A stretch of 64,000 nucleotides of DNA from Jannaschia sp. GRR-S6-38 (lineage in GTDB: Bacteria > Pseudomonadota > Alphaproteobacteria > Rhodobacterales > Rhodobacteraceae), in NCBI RefSeq assembly GCF_029853695.1, contig NZ_CP122537.1:1426001-1490000 (forward strand), in the 5' to 3' direction. The position numbers and the translations under genes are program-made. Position 1 is the first letter of the stretch. The number at the start of each line of letters is the position of its first letter. The notes under the pieces were generated by a model. The model was not told where the DNA came from, searched no databases, and worked only from the letters and a program-made list of their open reading frames with translations. Below are positions 25,969-35,343 of the stretch, in pieces.

Positions 25969-28766
25969 TGCGCCTCGGCCCAGTTCGGCCCCTGCCCCGC
26001 ATCCACGGTCAGCGGCACCGACAGGTCGACCAGCGGCATGTTCGCGCCCTCCATCACCTCGCGGGCGCGGTCGATCAGCGCGTCGACATCGTCCTCGGCC
26101 ACCTCGAACAGCAATTCGTCATGCACCTGCAGCAGCATCGTCGCGTCCAGCCCCGCGATCGCGTCCTCCATCCGCACCATCGCGCGGCGGATCACGTCGG
26201 CGGCGGTGCCCTGTATCGGCGCGTTGATCGCCGCGCGCTTGGCGAAGCCCGCGCCGGGGCCCTTCTGGTTGATCTCGGGCGTGTGGATGCGGCGGCCGAA
26301 CAGCGTCTCGACGCGGTCGTGTTCCTTGGCGAATTTCACCGTCTCGTCCATGTAGGCGCGGATGCCCGGGAAGCGCTCGAAATAGGTGTCGATGAAGGCC
26401 TGCGCCTCCTCGCGCGGAATCCGCAGGTTGCGCGCCAGCCCGAAGCCCGAGATGCCGTAGATCACCCCGAAATTGATCGCCTTGGCCTGCCGCCGCACCT
26501 CGGGCGTCATCTCGTCCAGCGGCACGCCGAACATCTGGCTGGCGGTGATCGCGTGGATGTCCTGCCCGTCGCGGAACGCCTGCTTCAGCGCGTCGATCCC
26601 CGCGATATGCGCCAGGATGCGCAGCTCGATCTGGCTGTAATCCAGCGCCACCAGCACCCGCCCCTCGGGCGCCACGAACGCCTCGCGGATGCGGCGGCCC
26701 TCCTCGGTGCGGATCGGGATGTTCTGCAGGTTCGGATCGGTCGAGGCGAGCCGGCCGGTATTCGCCCCCGCGATCGAATAGGAGGTGTGCACCCGCCCCG
26801 TCTCGGGGTGAATATGCTCCTGCAGGCTGTCGGTATAGGTCGATTTCAGCTTCGAGATCTGCCGCCAGTCGAGGATCAGCCGCGGCAGCTCGTGCTCGGT
26901 CGCGAGATCCTCAAGCACATCCGCCCCGGTCCCGTAGGCGCCGGTCTTGCCCTTCTTGCCGCCGGGCAGGCCCAGCTCGTCGAACAGGATCTCGCCCAGC
27001 TGCTTCGGGGACCCGACATTGAAGGGCCGGCCGGCCTTGGCGTGGATCTCCTCCTCCAGCCCGGCCATCTTCTGCGCGAAGGCCCCCGACATGCGGCTCA
27101 GCACGTCGCGGTCCACCTTCACCCCCGCCCGCTCCATCCGCGCCAGCACAGGGACCAGCGGGCGCTCCATCGTCTCGTAGACCTGGGTCACGCGATTGGC
27201 GTGCAGCCGCGGCTTGAACAGCCGCCACAGGCGCAGGGTGACATCGGCATCCTCGGCGGCATAGGGCGCGGCCTTGTCGATGGCGACGCGGTCGAAGGTG
27301 ACCTGGCTCTTGCCCGTCCCGATCAGCTCCTTGATCGGGATGCATTGGTGGTTCAGGTAGCGATCCGCCAGCGCGTCCATGCCGTGCTGATGCAGCCCCG
27401 CGTTCTGCGCGTAGGAGAGCAGCATCGTGTCGTCGAGCGGGCCCAGCGCGATCCCCAGCCCCGCGAAGATCTTCCAGTCGTATTTGATGTTCTGCCCGAT
27501 CTTCAGGATCGCCGGATCCTCCAGCATCGGCTTGAGCATCTCGAGCGCGCGGTCGAGCACCATCTGCCCCTCGGCCAGCGCGTCGCGGTCGAACAGGTCG
27601 CCGCCGCCCTCGACATGGCGCAGCGGCACATAGCAGGCCTCCCCCGGCGCGACCGCCAAGCTCACCCCCACCAGCTCGGCGCGCATCTCGTCGAGCGAGG
27701 TCGTCTCGGTATCGACGGCGACGTAGCCCGTCGCCGCGATCCGGTCGAGCCAGGCCTGCAGCCCCGCTTCGTCGCGCACCACCTCGTAGGCGGCGGGGTC
27801 GATCTCGGGATCGTCGGGCGCCTCGGGCGCGCGCGGGACCGCGATCTCGGGCAGGGCCGGCGGATCGCGGTCGAAGCGCTCGGCGATGCGGCGCGTCAGC
27901 GTGCGGAACTCCATCGCGTTGAGGAATTCCAAGAGCTTGTCCGGATCCGGGTCGCGCAGCTCCAGGTCGTCGAGCGAGAAATCCAGCGTCACGGCATCGT
28001 CCAGCCGCACCAGCTCGCGCGACATGCGGATCTGGTCGGCCTTCTCGATCAGGGTCTGGCGGCGCTTGGGCTGCTTGATCTCCTCGGCATTGGCCAGGAG
28101 CGTGTCGAGATCGCCCCATTCGTTGATCAGCTGCGCGGCGGTCTTGATGCCGATGCCCGGCGCGCCCGGCACGTTGTCGGTGCTGTCGCCCGCCAGCGCC
28201 TGCACGTCGACCACGCGGTCCGGGCCCACGCCGAAATATTTCGCGACGCCCTCGCTGTCGATGGTCTCGTCGGCCTTGCCCTGGATGCCCGGCTTGCTCA
28301 TCTCGACCCCGCCGCCGACCAGCTGCATCAGGTCCTTGTCGGCCGACACGATGGTGCAGCGCCCGCCCGCCTCGCGCGCCTGGCGCGCCAGGGTGGCGAT
28401 GATGTCGTCGGCCTCGAACCCCTCCAGCTCCTCGCAGGCGATGTTGAAGGCGCGGGTCGCCTCGCGCGTCAGCGGGATCTGCGGGCGCAGATCCTCGGGC
28501 AGCTCGGGGCGGTGGCCCTTGTAGTCGGGATAGATGTCGTTGCGGAACGTGTGCGAGCCCTTGTCGAAGATCACCGCGATATGGGTGGCGGCATCCGGCC
28601 CGGTGTTCCGCTCGACATAGCGGTCCAGCATGTTGCAGAAGCCCGCGACCGCGCCGATGGGCAGCCCGTCGGACTTGCGCGTGAGCGGCGGCAGCGCGTG
28701 GAAGGCGCGGAAGATATAGGCCGATCCGTCGATCAGGTGCAGGTGGCAGCCCTTGCCGAATGCCAT
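25965..28766 (-). CDS. polA: DNA polymerase I
   Basis: A 933-residue replication and repair polymerase. The 5'-3' exonuclease domain (about 1-290) opens HLHLIDGSAYIFRAFHALP and has ADDIIATLA and VSADKDLMQLV. The 3'-5' proofreading domain keeps its acidic Exo I site (GYVAVDTETTSLDEM). Polymerase motifs are A (VALDYSQIELRILAHIAG), B (RRQAKAINFGVIYGISGFG) and C (LLQVHDELLFEV). I start at the ATG at 28766, which has GGAGGA 6-11 bp upstream; the open frame further upstream has no family similarity. All three activities look intact. Confidence 0.97.
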   Translation of the reverse strand: MAFGKGCHLHLIDGSAYIFRAFHALPPLTRKSDGLPIGAVAGFCNMLDRYVERNTGPDAATHIAVIFDKGSHTFRNDIYPDYKGHRPELPEDLRPQIPLTREATRAFNIACEELEGFEADDIIATLARQAREAGGRCTIVSADKDLMQLVGGGVEMSKPGIQGKADETIDSEGVAKYFGVGPDRVVDVQALAGDSTDNVPGAPGIGIKTAAQLINEWGDLDTLLANAEEIKQPKRRQTLIEKADQIRMSRELVRLDDAVTLDFSLDDLELRDPDPDKLLEFLNAMEFRTLTRRIAERFDRDPPALPEIAVPRAPEAPDDPEIDPAAYEVVRDEAGLQAWLDRIAATGYVAVDTETTSLDEMRAELVGVSLAVAPGEACYVPLRHVEGGGDLFDRDALAEGQMVLDRALEMLKPMLEDPAILKIGQNIKYDWKIFAGLGIALGPLDDTMLLSYAQNAGLHQHGMDALADRYLNHQCIPIKELIGTGKSQVTFDRVAIDKAAPYAAEDADVTLRLWRLFKPRLHANRVTQVYETMERPLVPVLARMERAGVKVDRDVLSRMSGAFAQKMAGLEEEIHAKAGRPFNVGSPKQLGEILFDELGLPGGKKGKTGAYGTGADVLEDLATEHELPRLILDWRQISKLKSTYTDSLQEHIHPETGRVHTSYSIAGANTGRLASTDPNLQNIPIRTEEGRRIREAFVAPEGRVLVALDYSQIELRILAHIAGIDALKQAFRDGQDIHAITASQMFGVPLDEMTPEVRRQAKAINFGVIYGISGFGLARNLRIPREEAQAFIDTYFERFPGIRAYMDETVKFAKEHDRVETLFGRRIHTPEINQKGPGAGFAKRAAINAPIQGTAADVIRRAMVRMEDAIAGLDATMLLQVHDELLFEVAEDDVDALIDRAREVMEGANMPLVDLSVPLTVDAGQGPNWAEAH

Positions 28767-29123
28767 GGCGTATCCTCCGGAACGTGTCGCAGCTTCCTTT
28801 GCCACGATGCGCCCGGCGGCGCCAGAACGCGCGGCGCGCCCGGGGTGCCCTCTGGCCGAAAAGACCTCGGCGGTGGGTTGGCTCCCGGGGGCCCAAGGGG
28901 TGCAGCCCTCAGCCTCGCCTCGGGGACCCCCCGCAGCGCCCGGCCCGCGCGCTGGCCGATGGCCGCCGGATCGCCGCGCGGGCAGCGGCCCCACGCGGCG
29001 CGATCCGGGATGGAGATGGTCGGAAGCTTGGGCCCGTGGCGCGCAGATCCCGCCGTTCGGCGCGCGAATATCAACCCCGACGCGGACCGGTCACGCCAAA
29101 CGCCCCACCCGTCGCGCCCGCGC
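28767..29123. other. Intergenic region upstream of polA
   Basis: About 360 bp between polA and the HlyIII-family gene on the same strand. It is extremely G+C-rich and Arg/Pro/Ala-coding in several frames, with no protein that looks real. It must contain the polA promoter and ribosome-binding site. I see no clear -35/-10 pair or terminator. Confidence 0.5.
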
Positions 29124-29798
29124 TCAGACCAGCGCGGTCGCCGCCAAATGCCAGGTGATCGCGACGAAATAGACGACCGAGGCGACGACCACGAAGCCGT
29201 GCCAGATCGCGTTGTGGAAGCGCATCCGCTCCAGCAGCAGGAAGGGCGTGCCCAGCGAATAGATCAGCCCGCCGGCCACCATCAGCGCGAAGACCGGCCA
29301 GGAGGTCGCGGCGATCACCTCGCCGCCCGCCAGCAGCACGCCCCAGCCCATGCTCAGCCCGATCACCACGCTGAGCGAGGCGGAGCGGCGCTTGCGCAGG
29401 AAGACCGTGGCCGTCGCCACCACGGCGGCGGTCCACATCATGATGAGGAAGGTCGCCCCCGTCCCCGACAGGAGCGCGAAGGGCGTCACCGTGCCCGCGA
29501 TCTTGAGATAGATCGCCGACAGGTCGAACCGGCGCAGACGCTCGGCCCAGTCGGGATGCGGCACATGGTTATAGGCCAGCGACGCGCTCAGCATCGCGAT
29601 CAGCGTCGCGCCATAGACCGACACCGCCAGGATGCCGGTGAAATCGCCGCGCCAGAACGCCGTCAGCGTGATCAGCACCGGCACCGCGGCCAGCGCCATC
29701 ACCAGCCCGGCCAGGTGAACCACCGCGTCGCTGACCATCTCGGCCCGGTCGTAGGGCCGGGGCAAGCGGGCGGCGTGGGTCGGTTCGATCGCGGACAT
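29124..29798 (-). CDS. Hemolysin III (PAQR/YqfA) family membrane protein
   Basis: A 224-residue seven-helix integral membrane protein of the HlyIII/PAQR family. Family landmarks are the start RAEMVSDAVVHLAGLVMAL, the Ser-His segment SASLAYNHVPHP (family S/H site), LRRFDLSAIYLKIAGTVTPFALL with its conserved Asp, and the C-terminal FHNAIWHGFVVVASVVYFVAI with paired His residues. These conserved Ser, His and Asp residues form the metal-binding site in the family. The ATG at 29798 fits the family better than one six codons upstream. Bacterial function is uncertain. Confidence 0.9.
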   Translation of the reverse strand: MSAIEPTHAARLPRPYDRAEMVSDAVVHLAGLVMALAAVPVLITLTAFWRGDFTGILAVSVYGATLIAMLSASLAYNHVPHPDWAERLRRFDLSAIYLKIAGTVTPFALLSGTGATFLIMMWTAAVVATATVFLRKRRSASLSVVIGLSMGWGVLLAGGEVIAATSWPVFALMVAGGLIYSLGTPFLLLERMRFHNAIWHGFVVVASVVYFVAITWHLAATALV

Positions 29799-29978
29799 GC
29801 TCTGAGTATAAACCAAGAATCGTGAATTTCCCGTATCTCGGACCGAAACGGACCTTTTCCGTGGCGTCAGGCGCAGCGCCGCGCGTTATCCCGCGCCCCG
29901 CGGCCCTTTTCGGATTGGCCTCTCCGGCCCCGGCGCGGGTCCCGTCACAACCGCGCGACCCGGCCGCGCGCCGCGGCC

Positions 29979-30182
29979 TCAGCCGTCGTCCAGCACGAAG
30001 CGCTTGTCGCAATAGCCGCATTCGACGAAGCCCACCTTCGGGTCGATCGACAGCCAGACGCGCGGATGGCCCATCGCGCCCTCGCCGCCGTCGCAGGCCA
30101 CGCGCAGGGTCGTGACCGTCTCGGTCTCGGGCGGCGGCAGGTCGGTCTGGCGGCTGGGATAGCGCGGGGTTCCGGTGGTCAT
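29979..30182 (-). CDS. CHCC zinc-finger protein (NDUFS6-like)
   Basis: A 67-residue protein with the zf-CHCC motif: Cys in VACDGGEG, His in [10 protein letters not shown], and the pair [10 protein letters not shown]. The family includes the mitochondrial complex I accessory subunit NDUFS6 and its alphaproteobacterial homologues, which bind zinc. It stands alone here, far from the nuo operon. With the NDUFS4-like gene at 57770 it gives two complex I accessory homologues in one window. Confidence 0.88.
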   Translation of the reverse strand: MTTGTPRYPSRQTDLPPPETETVTTLRVACDGGEGAMGHPRVWLSIDPKVGFVECGYCDKRFVLDDG

Positions 30183-30284
30183 GGGTGCAGGCCTTCGGCT
30201 TGTCGGGGGGGCCCGTCCGCAATAGGTGGGCCGTCACCGGCTTATGCATGAGCGGCCGGGGGACGCGCAACACCCGGAGACCGC

Positions 30285-31229
30285 ATGGGCCAGCCTGCCG
30301 CAGGAAACGCGATCGAGATCGAGGGCCTGCGCAAGGTCTATGCCGGCGACGGCCGCAGCCCCGCCAAGGAGGCGCTGAAGGGCCTCGACCTGACGATCCC
30401 GACCGGCGCGATCTTCGGCCTGCTGGGCCCGAACGGCGCGGGCAAGTCGACGACGATCAACATCCTCGCCGGGCTGGTGAAGAAGACCGCCGGCCGCGTG
30501 CGGATCTGGGGCTTCGACCAGGACCGCAATCCCCGCCAGTCGCGCGCCGCCATCGGCGTCATGCCGCAGGAGCTGAACCTCGATCCGTTCTTCACCCCCG
30601 CCGAGGCGCTGGAGGTGCAGGCCGGGCTCTACGGCGTGCCGAAATCCGACCGCTGCACCGACGAGATCCTCGACCTCGTGGGCCTCGCCGACAAGGCCGG
30701 CGCCTACGCACGCACGCTCTCGGGCGGCATGCGCCGGCGGCTCCTGCTGGCCAAGGCGCTGGTCCATCACCCGCAGATCCTCGTGCTCGACGAACCCACG
30801 GCGGGCGTCGATATCGAGCTGCGCCAGATGCTCTGGCGCAATGTCCGCCGCCTCAACGAGGAGCGCGGCATGACCATCATCCTGACCACCCACTATCTCG
30901 AGGAAGCGCAGGAAATGTGCGACGAGATCGCCATCATCGGCGATGGCGAGCTCATCGCCCGCGACCGCACGGAGAACCTGCTCGCGCGGATGGACGGCAA
31001 GACCCTCGTCGTCACCCCCGAAACCCCCGCGGGCGAGATCGCCGTCCCCGACGGCGTCGAGATCGCGCATCGCCCGGACGGCGCCATCGCGCTGACCTAT
31101 TCGCGCGCGCGCATCTCCGCCTCCGAGGTGCTGGCCGCCCTCGCGGAGGCGGGCGTCGGCATCCGCGACGTCCGCACCGAGGAGCCCGACCTCGAGGATG
31201 TCTTCGTCTCGCTTACCCACAAGGACTGA
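30285..31229 (+). CDS. ABC transporter ATP-binding protein (ABC-2 exporter type)
   Basis: A 314-residue ATPase: Walker A in FGLLGPNGAGKSTTINIL, Q-loop in GVMPQELNLDPF, signature TLSGGMRRRLLLAKAL, Walker B in LVLDEPTAGVD, and a C-terminal extension (about 230-314) typical of CcmA/YadG-like exporters. The cognate permease is expected nearby but is not found on either side. The next gene encodes a YqaA protein 12 bp downstream. It must therefore pair with a permease encoded elsewhere. Confidence 0.9.
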   Translation: MGQPAAGNAIEIEGLRKVYAGDGRSPAKEALKGLDLTIPTGAIFGLLGPNGAGKSTTINILAGLVKKTAGRVRIWGFDQDRNPRQSRAAIGVMPQELNLDPFFTPAEALEVQAGLYGVPKSDRCTDEILDLVGLADKAGAYARTLSGGMRRRLLLAKALVHHPQILVLDEPTAGVDIELRQMLWRNVRRLNEERGMTIILTTHYLEEAQEMCDEIAIIGDGELIARDRTENLLARMDGKTLVVTPETPAGEIAVPDGVEIAHRPDGAIALTYSRARISASEVLAALAEAGVGIRDVRTEEPDLEDVFVSLTHKD

Positions 31230-31241
31230 CGCGGCAAGCCC

Positions 31242-31670
31242 GTGACCAGCCTCACCGCCTATTGCGGCCTCTTCCTCTCGGCCCTCGTCGCCGCCACCCT
31301 GGTGCCCGCCGGGTCCGAGGCCGCGCTCGCCGCGCTTCTCGTCACCGGCGAATTCTCGACCCCCGGCCTCCTCCTCGCCGCCAGCCTCGGAAACGTGCTG
31401 GGCGCGACCGTGAATTACGCGCTGGGCCGCATGGCGGGCCGCTTCCGGGGCCGCCGCTGGTTTCCCGCCAGCGAAGCCGGCCTCGCCCGGGCGGAGCGCT
31501 GGTACCGCCGCACCGGCCGCTGGTCGCTCCTGCTCTCCTGGCTGCCGATCGTGGGCGACCCGATCACCGTGGCCGCGGGCCTGCTGCGCGAACCGGTCTG
31601 GAGCTTCCTCGCCCTCGTCGCCATCGCCAAAACGGGCCGCTACCTCGTCCTCGTCGCCGCCTTCGCCTGA
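31242..31670 (+). CDS. YqaA family (SNARE-associated/DedA superfamily) membrane protein
   Basis: A 142-residue protein with a GTG start 12 bp after the ABC ATPase. It has the YqaA pattern ALVAATLVPAGSEAALAALL, GNVLGATVNYALGRMAGR and WSLLLSWLPIVGDPITVAAGLLR, with the DedA-type G-[DN]-P and re-entrant loops. Members of the superfamily influence lipid transport across the inner membrane. Its last 31 bases overlap the end of the convergent transporter gene. Confidence 0.88.
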   Translation: MTSLTAYCGLFLSALVAATLVPAGSEAALAALLVTGEFSTPGLLLAASLGNVLGATVNYALGRMAGRFRGRRWFPASEAGLARAERWYRRTGRWSLLLSWLPIVGDPITVAAGLLREPVWSFLALVAIAKTGRYLVLVAAFA

Positions 31671-32518
31671 CCGCCCCGCCGCAGCATGTCCTTCGCCGCC
31701 AGCGCCGCGCCGGCGGTGATCAGGAGGCAGGCGGTCCAGACCGTCCACGATCCCTCGGCCCGCCCGAACCCGATCAGGACCAGCGTCGACAGAAGCGGCG
31801 CGGCATAGCTCGCCGCGCCCAGCACCGGCAGGTCGCCGCGCTTCACGCCGATATCCCACAAAAAGAAGGCCAGCCCGACCGGCCCCAGCCCCAGCCCCGC
31901 CACGGCCAGCCATTCGGCGCCCGCGGGCCAGACCGTCCGCTCCAGCGCCAGATGCGCCAGCCCCGACAGAAGCGCCGCCCCGAGGCAGAAGCCGCTCACC
32001 GCGCCGGTGGGCACATGCGCCACGCGCCGCGACAGCACCGAATAGCCCGACCAGATCAGCGCCGCCGCCCCGGCCAGCGCATAGCCCGCGGCATGGTCCC
32101 CCGACAGCGCCAGCCCGCGCCCACCGGTCACGATCAGCGCCGCGCCGGCGAAGCCCATCGCCGCGCCGGCCAGGTGATGCGCGCGCAGCCCCGCGCCCGC
32201 CGACATCAGCACGATCAGAAGCGGCCAGAGATAGGCGATCAGGCTGGCCTGCACCGGCGGCGCCGCGCGCAGGGCCAGCACGTAGACGAGGTGATAGCCA
32301 AACAGCCCGCCCACCCCCAGCGCCCAGACCGGCCAGGGCTGCGCCCAGGCGCGCCAGGAGCGCGGCCGCAGCAGCAGCGCCGCGCCGCCGCCCAAGGCGA
32401 AGCACATCGCCAGAAGCTGCAGCGGCGGCACGTCGCCCGACAGCGTCGTGAACAGCGCCAGCGTCGCCCAGAGAAGGACGGCGCCGAAGCCCGTCAGCGT
32501 GGCCATGTTGCGGCTCAT
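31640..32518 (-). CDS. DMT superfamily (EamA) transporter
   Basis: A 292-residue protein with ten hydrophobic segments arranged as two EamA repeats. The first opens GFGAVLLWATLALFTTLSG and the second GYALAGAAALIWSGYSVLSRRV. The order resembles YddG-type aromatic amino-acid exporters, with GDLPVLGAASYAAPLLSTLVLI near the end. The substrate is unproven. The stop lies inside the convergent yqaA-like gene (31-nt overlap). Confidence 0.9.
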   Translation of the reverse strand: MSRNMATLTGFGAVLLWATLALFTTLSGDVPPLQLLAMCFALGGGAALLLRPRSWRAWAQPWPVWALGVGGLFGYHLVYVLALRAAPPVQASLIAYLWPLLIVLMSAGAGLRAHHLAGAAMGFAGAALIVTGGRGLALSGDHAAGYALAGAAALIWSGYSVLSRRVAHVPTGAVSGFCLGAALLSGLAHLALERTVWPAGAEWLAVAGLGLGPVGLAFFLWDIGVKRGDLPVLGAASYAAPLLSTLVLIGFGRAEGSWTVWTACLLITAGAALAAKDMLRRGGQAKAATRTR

Positions 32519-32641
32519 GCCCCGCGGTGACGCGCCGGGCCCCGCCCGTCAAGCCGCCGGCCGCGCGGAGAATTCCCCCTGCCCCGATCTTGCCCAAGAC
32601 GGGTCCCGCTTCGGCTCGAATCGCCCGGCAGAGCGTTAAGC

Positions 32642-33316
32642 ATGAACAAGCTCCGCACCCTCCTCCCGCTTTTCGCCGCCATGGTGATCTCCGCCGCGAC
32701 GCCCGCACTGGCCGCGCCGATGGAGATCTGGTTCCAGGAACGCCTCTACGGCACCGATCCCGGCCGCGTGGCGCCGGCCGGCGGCGCCGATCCGCTCTTC
32801 AACAACATGCGGCCCACCTGGGTCGAGGATGCCGATTACCTCAACGTCCGCTTCCGCGACGTGTTCGACTTCGCCGACCTGAACTTCCACTCGATCAGCT
32901 CGATCACGCTGACGCTGACCCACAACATCAACGAGCTGACCAGCCCGTTCAGCCTGATGGTCGCGGGCTTCGACGATTTCACGCTGACCGACGCCTTCGC
33001 CAGCCCGCTGTCGCGCGACGGCGACATCCTGAACCCCTGGGTGGCGCAGACCTTCGTCCTCGACGCCACCACCGATACCGGCGCCACCACCGCCTTCGCC
33101 CGGACCCTATCCGCGCAGGAGCTCGCGTTCAGCTTCCGCGACGACGCGCTGCCCTTTCTGACGCCGAACTCGATGCTGCTCAGCTCGGCCTCGCTGTCGA
33201 TCGAGGGCATCGCCGTCGTCCCGCTGCCCGCGCCGATCCTGCTGCTCCTGGCCGCGCTGGGCGGGCTGGGCGTGATGAGCCGCCGCAAGGCCAAGGCCGA
33301 CCCCACCATCGTCTGA
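32642..33316 (+). CDS. VPLPA-CTERM sorting-domain surface protein, paralogue 1
   Basis: A 224-residue exported protein. The signal peptide (about 1-24) ends PALA. The middle is beta-rich, with FRDVFDFADL followed by ISSITLTLTHN. The C-terminus has VVPLPAP, a hydrophobic helix (ILLLLAALGGLGVM) and a basic SRRKAK cluster, matching the VPLPA-CTERM (PEP-CTERM-like) sorting signal cut by an exosortase. Eight residues follow the basic cluster. It is homologous to the protein encoded at 34699, with matching FRDVFDF and LTLT segments. No exosortase lies in the window. Function unknown; probably processed and delivered to the surface or extracellular matrix. Confidence 0.8.
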   Translation: MNKLRTLLPLFAAMVISAATPALAAPMEIWFQERLYGTDPGRVAPAGGADPLFNNMRPTWVEDADYLNVRFRDVFDFADLNFHSISSITLTLTHNINELTSPFSLMVAGFDDFTLTDAFASPLSRDGDILNPWVAQTFVLDATTDTGATTAFARTLSAQELAFSFRDDALPFLTPNSMLLSSASLSIEGIAVVPLPAPILLLLAALGGLGVMSRRKAKADPTIV

Positions 33317-33460
33317 CGCGCGCCCCAGACCGCGGATGCCGTTTCGCAGCGCCGTCTCGGCCGGGGCGGCGCCGCTTTCGCATCGCCGGGCCCGCTCCGC
33401 GCGACGGCGCTTGCCTGACGCCCCGCCGCCTGCCAGCGTTTCCCCGCAGGAGGGCGGCGC

Positions 33461-34636
33461 ATGGGTCAGGACATCGTCATCGTCGGCGGGGCCATCATGG
33501 GCTCCAGCCTCGCCTGGTGGCTGACCGAGCTGGGCCACCCGCCCGCGCGCATCACCGTGGTCGAGCGCGACCCGACCTATGCCGCCTGCGGCACCGCCTT
33601 CTCGAATTCCTGCATCCGCCAGCAATTCGGCAACCCGCTCAACGTCGCGATCAGCCGCTTCGGGGTCGAGTTCATCCGCAACTTCCAGGCCTATATGGGC
33701 GACGACCGGGTGCCGCCGGTGCATCTGCACGCCTTCGGTTATCTCTACCTCGCCGGCGACGCCGCGCAGGCCGAGCGGCTGCACCAGGCCCAGGCCGTGC
33801 AGGCGGCGGCGGGCGCGGCGACCCGGCTGATGACCCCCGACCAGATCGCCGCAGAATGGCCGTTCTACGATCTCGACGGCGTGGTGCTGGGCTCGCACGG
33901 GCCGGTGGACGAGGGCTATTTCGACGGCACGACACTCTTCGAATGGTGGCGCAGGCTGGCGCGCGACCGCGGCGTGCGCTTCGTCGCGGGCGAGGTGACG
34001 GGCATCGACACGCGGGGCGGCCGGGTGCAGGGCGTCCGGCTGGCCGACGGCACGCGGCTCGGCGCCGGCATCGTCGTCGATGCCGCCGGCACGCGCGGCG
34101 CGCAGGTGGCAAGGATGGCCGGGCTCGACCTGCCGATCGAGCCGCGCAAGCGCTACACTTGGGTCTTCGAGGCGGCGCACCCCCTCGACCGCGACCTGCC
34201 GCTGACCATCGACCCTTCGGGCATCCACTGCCGCACCGACGGGTCGCTCTACATGGCGGGCGCCACGCCCGATCCCGACCCCGCCGTCGACCCGGACGAC
34301 TTCGCCGGCGACTGGTCGATCTGGGAAGATCGCGTCTGGCCCGCCCTCGCCGCCCGCATCCCCGCCTTCGAGGAGATCCGCATCCGGCGCGCCTGGGTGG
34401 GGCATTACGATTTCAACACGCTCGACGCGAACGCCATCCTCGGACCCCATCCCGGGCTCGAAGGCTTCCTCGTGATGAACGGCTTCTCCGGCCACGGGCT
34501 GCAGCAATCGCCCGCCATGGGCCGCGGCCTCGCCGAATGGATCGTGCAGGGCCGCTACGTCTCGCTCGACCTCACGCCCTTCGGCGTCGACCGCGTGCTG
34601 CGGGACGAGCCCTTCCCCGAACTCGCGGTGATCTGA
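33461..34636 (+). CDS. FAD-dependent oxidoreductase (DAO family, FOXRED1-like)
   Basis: A 391-residue flavoprotein with an N-terminal Rossmann motif (IVIVGGAIMGSSLAWWLTELG), the FAD-ribose acidic residue in ITVVERDP, and a C-terminal FAD segment EGFLVMNGFSGHGLQQSPAMGRGLAEWI typical of the DAO/GlpO/sarcosine-oxidase superfamily. SNSCIRQQFGNP is typical of FOXRED1-like members, which oxidise amino acids or sarcosine-like amines. It lies between two VPLPA-CTERM paralogues on the same strand (144 and 62 bp gaps). A link to them is not shown. Confidence 0.92.
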   Translation: MGQDIVIVGGAIMGSSLAWWLTELGHPPARITVVERDPTYAACGTAFSNSCIRQQFGNPLNVAISRFGVEFIRNFQAYMGDDRVPPVHLHAFGYLYLAGDAAQAERLHQAQAVQAAAGAATRLMTPDQIAAEWPFYDLDGVVLGSHGPVDEGYFDGTTLFEWWRRLARDRGVRFVAGEVTGIDTRGGRVQGVRLADGTRLGAGIVVDAAGTRGAQVARMAGLDLPIEPRKRYTWVFEAAHPLDRDLPLTIDPSGIHCRTDGSLYMAGATPDPDPAVDPDDFAGDWSIWEDRVWPALAARIPAFEEIRIRRAWVGHYDFNTLDANAILGPHPGLEGFLVMNGFSGHGLQQSPAMGRGLAEWIVQGRYVSLDLTPFGVDRVLRDEPFPELAVI

Positions 34637-34698
34637 GCGCCGCAATCAATTGCCCAAACAGCCACAATCACGCTGCAAACCCGGGCTAGCGGTTCCAA

Positions 34699-35343
34699 AT
34701 GGTTCGACTCGTCCCGCTCCTGGCCCTTTGCGGCCTCCTCCTCGCCGCCCCGGCCCAGGCGGCGGTGCTCGGCGTCTTCACGCATGATTACAGGCAGGGC
34801 CTCTACGACCCCGAGGGCGACGACCTGCTCGGCCCCGATTATGTCGAGATCTCCGAGGCGCAGGCGAACCCGTTCCGCGACGTGTTCGACTTCTCCTCGC
34901 TCCTGGGCGCGACCATCGACCGGCTGGAGCTGACGCTGACCTTCTCCGATGCCGGCCCCTCCAGCTTCCAGATCTTCGGCTTCAACATTCCGACCGAGCG
35001 CTGGTATCTCGACCTGGGCGAGATCCGCCCCGAGGACGAGTTCGGCACCGTCGCCGACCTTCTGGTCGACGGCACCGGCCCCCTGACCCGCCTTGTGGAC
35101 GCCGCCACCGACGCGGCCGAGGGCACCACCGTCTTCGCCGACGCGCTCGCCACGGGCCGGATTGGCTTCGGCTTCGACGAGCCCGCGGCCTTCGTGTCCG
35201 ACAGCTTCCGCCTCTACTCGGCCACCCTGACCGTCAGCGGCACCGCCGTCGCGGTCGTGCCCCTGCCCGCGCCCTTCTGGTTCCTGGCCGCGGCGCTCGG
35301 CGGTCTCGGGCTCGCCCGCCGCCGCCGCCTCGCTCAGACGTAG
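34699..35343 (+). CDS. VPLPA-CTERM sorting-domain surface protein, paralogue 2
   Basis: A 214-residue exported protein with a signal peptide (about 1-21, ending PAQA), a beta-rich middle and the C-terminal tripartite signal VVPLPAP, helix [14 protein letters not shown] and RRRRLAQT. The middle shares [10 protein letters not shown] and LELTLTF with paralogue 1, and the run into the sorting motif is also alike (SATLTVSG against SASLSIEG). The stop overlaps the convergent xylA stop by 10 nt. Function unknown; probably exosortase-processed. Confidence 0.82.
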   Translation: MVRLVPLLALCGLLLAAPAQAAVLGVFTHDYRQGLYDPEGDDLLGPDYVEISEAQANPFRDVFDFSSLLGATIDRLELTLTFSDAGPSSFQIFGFNIPTERWYLDLGEIRPEDEFGTVADLLVDGTGPLTRLVDAATDAAEGTTVFADALATGRIGFGFDEPAAFVSDSFRLYSATLTVSGTAVAVVPLPAPFWFLAAALGGLGLARRRRLAQT

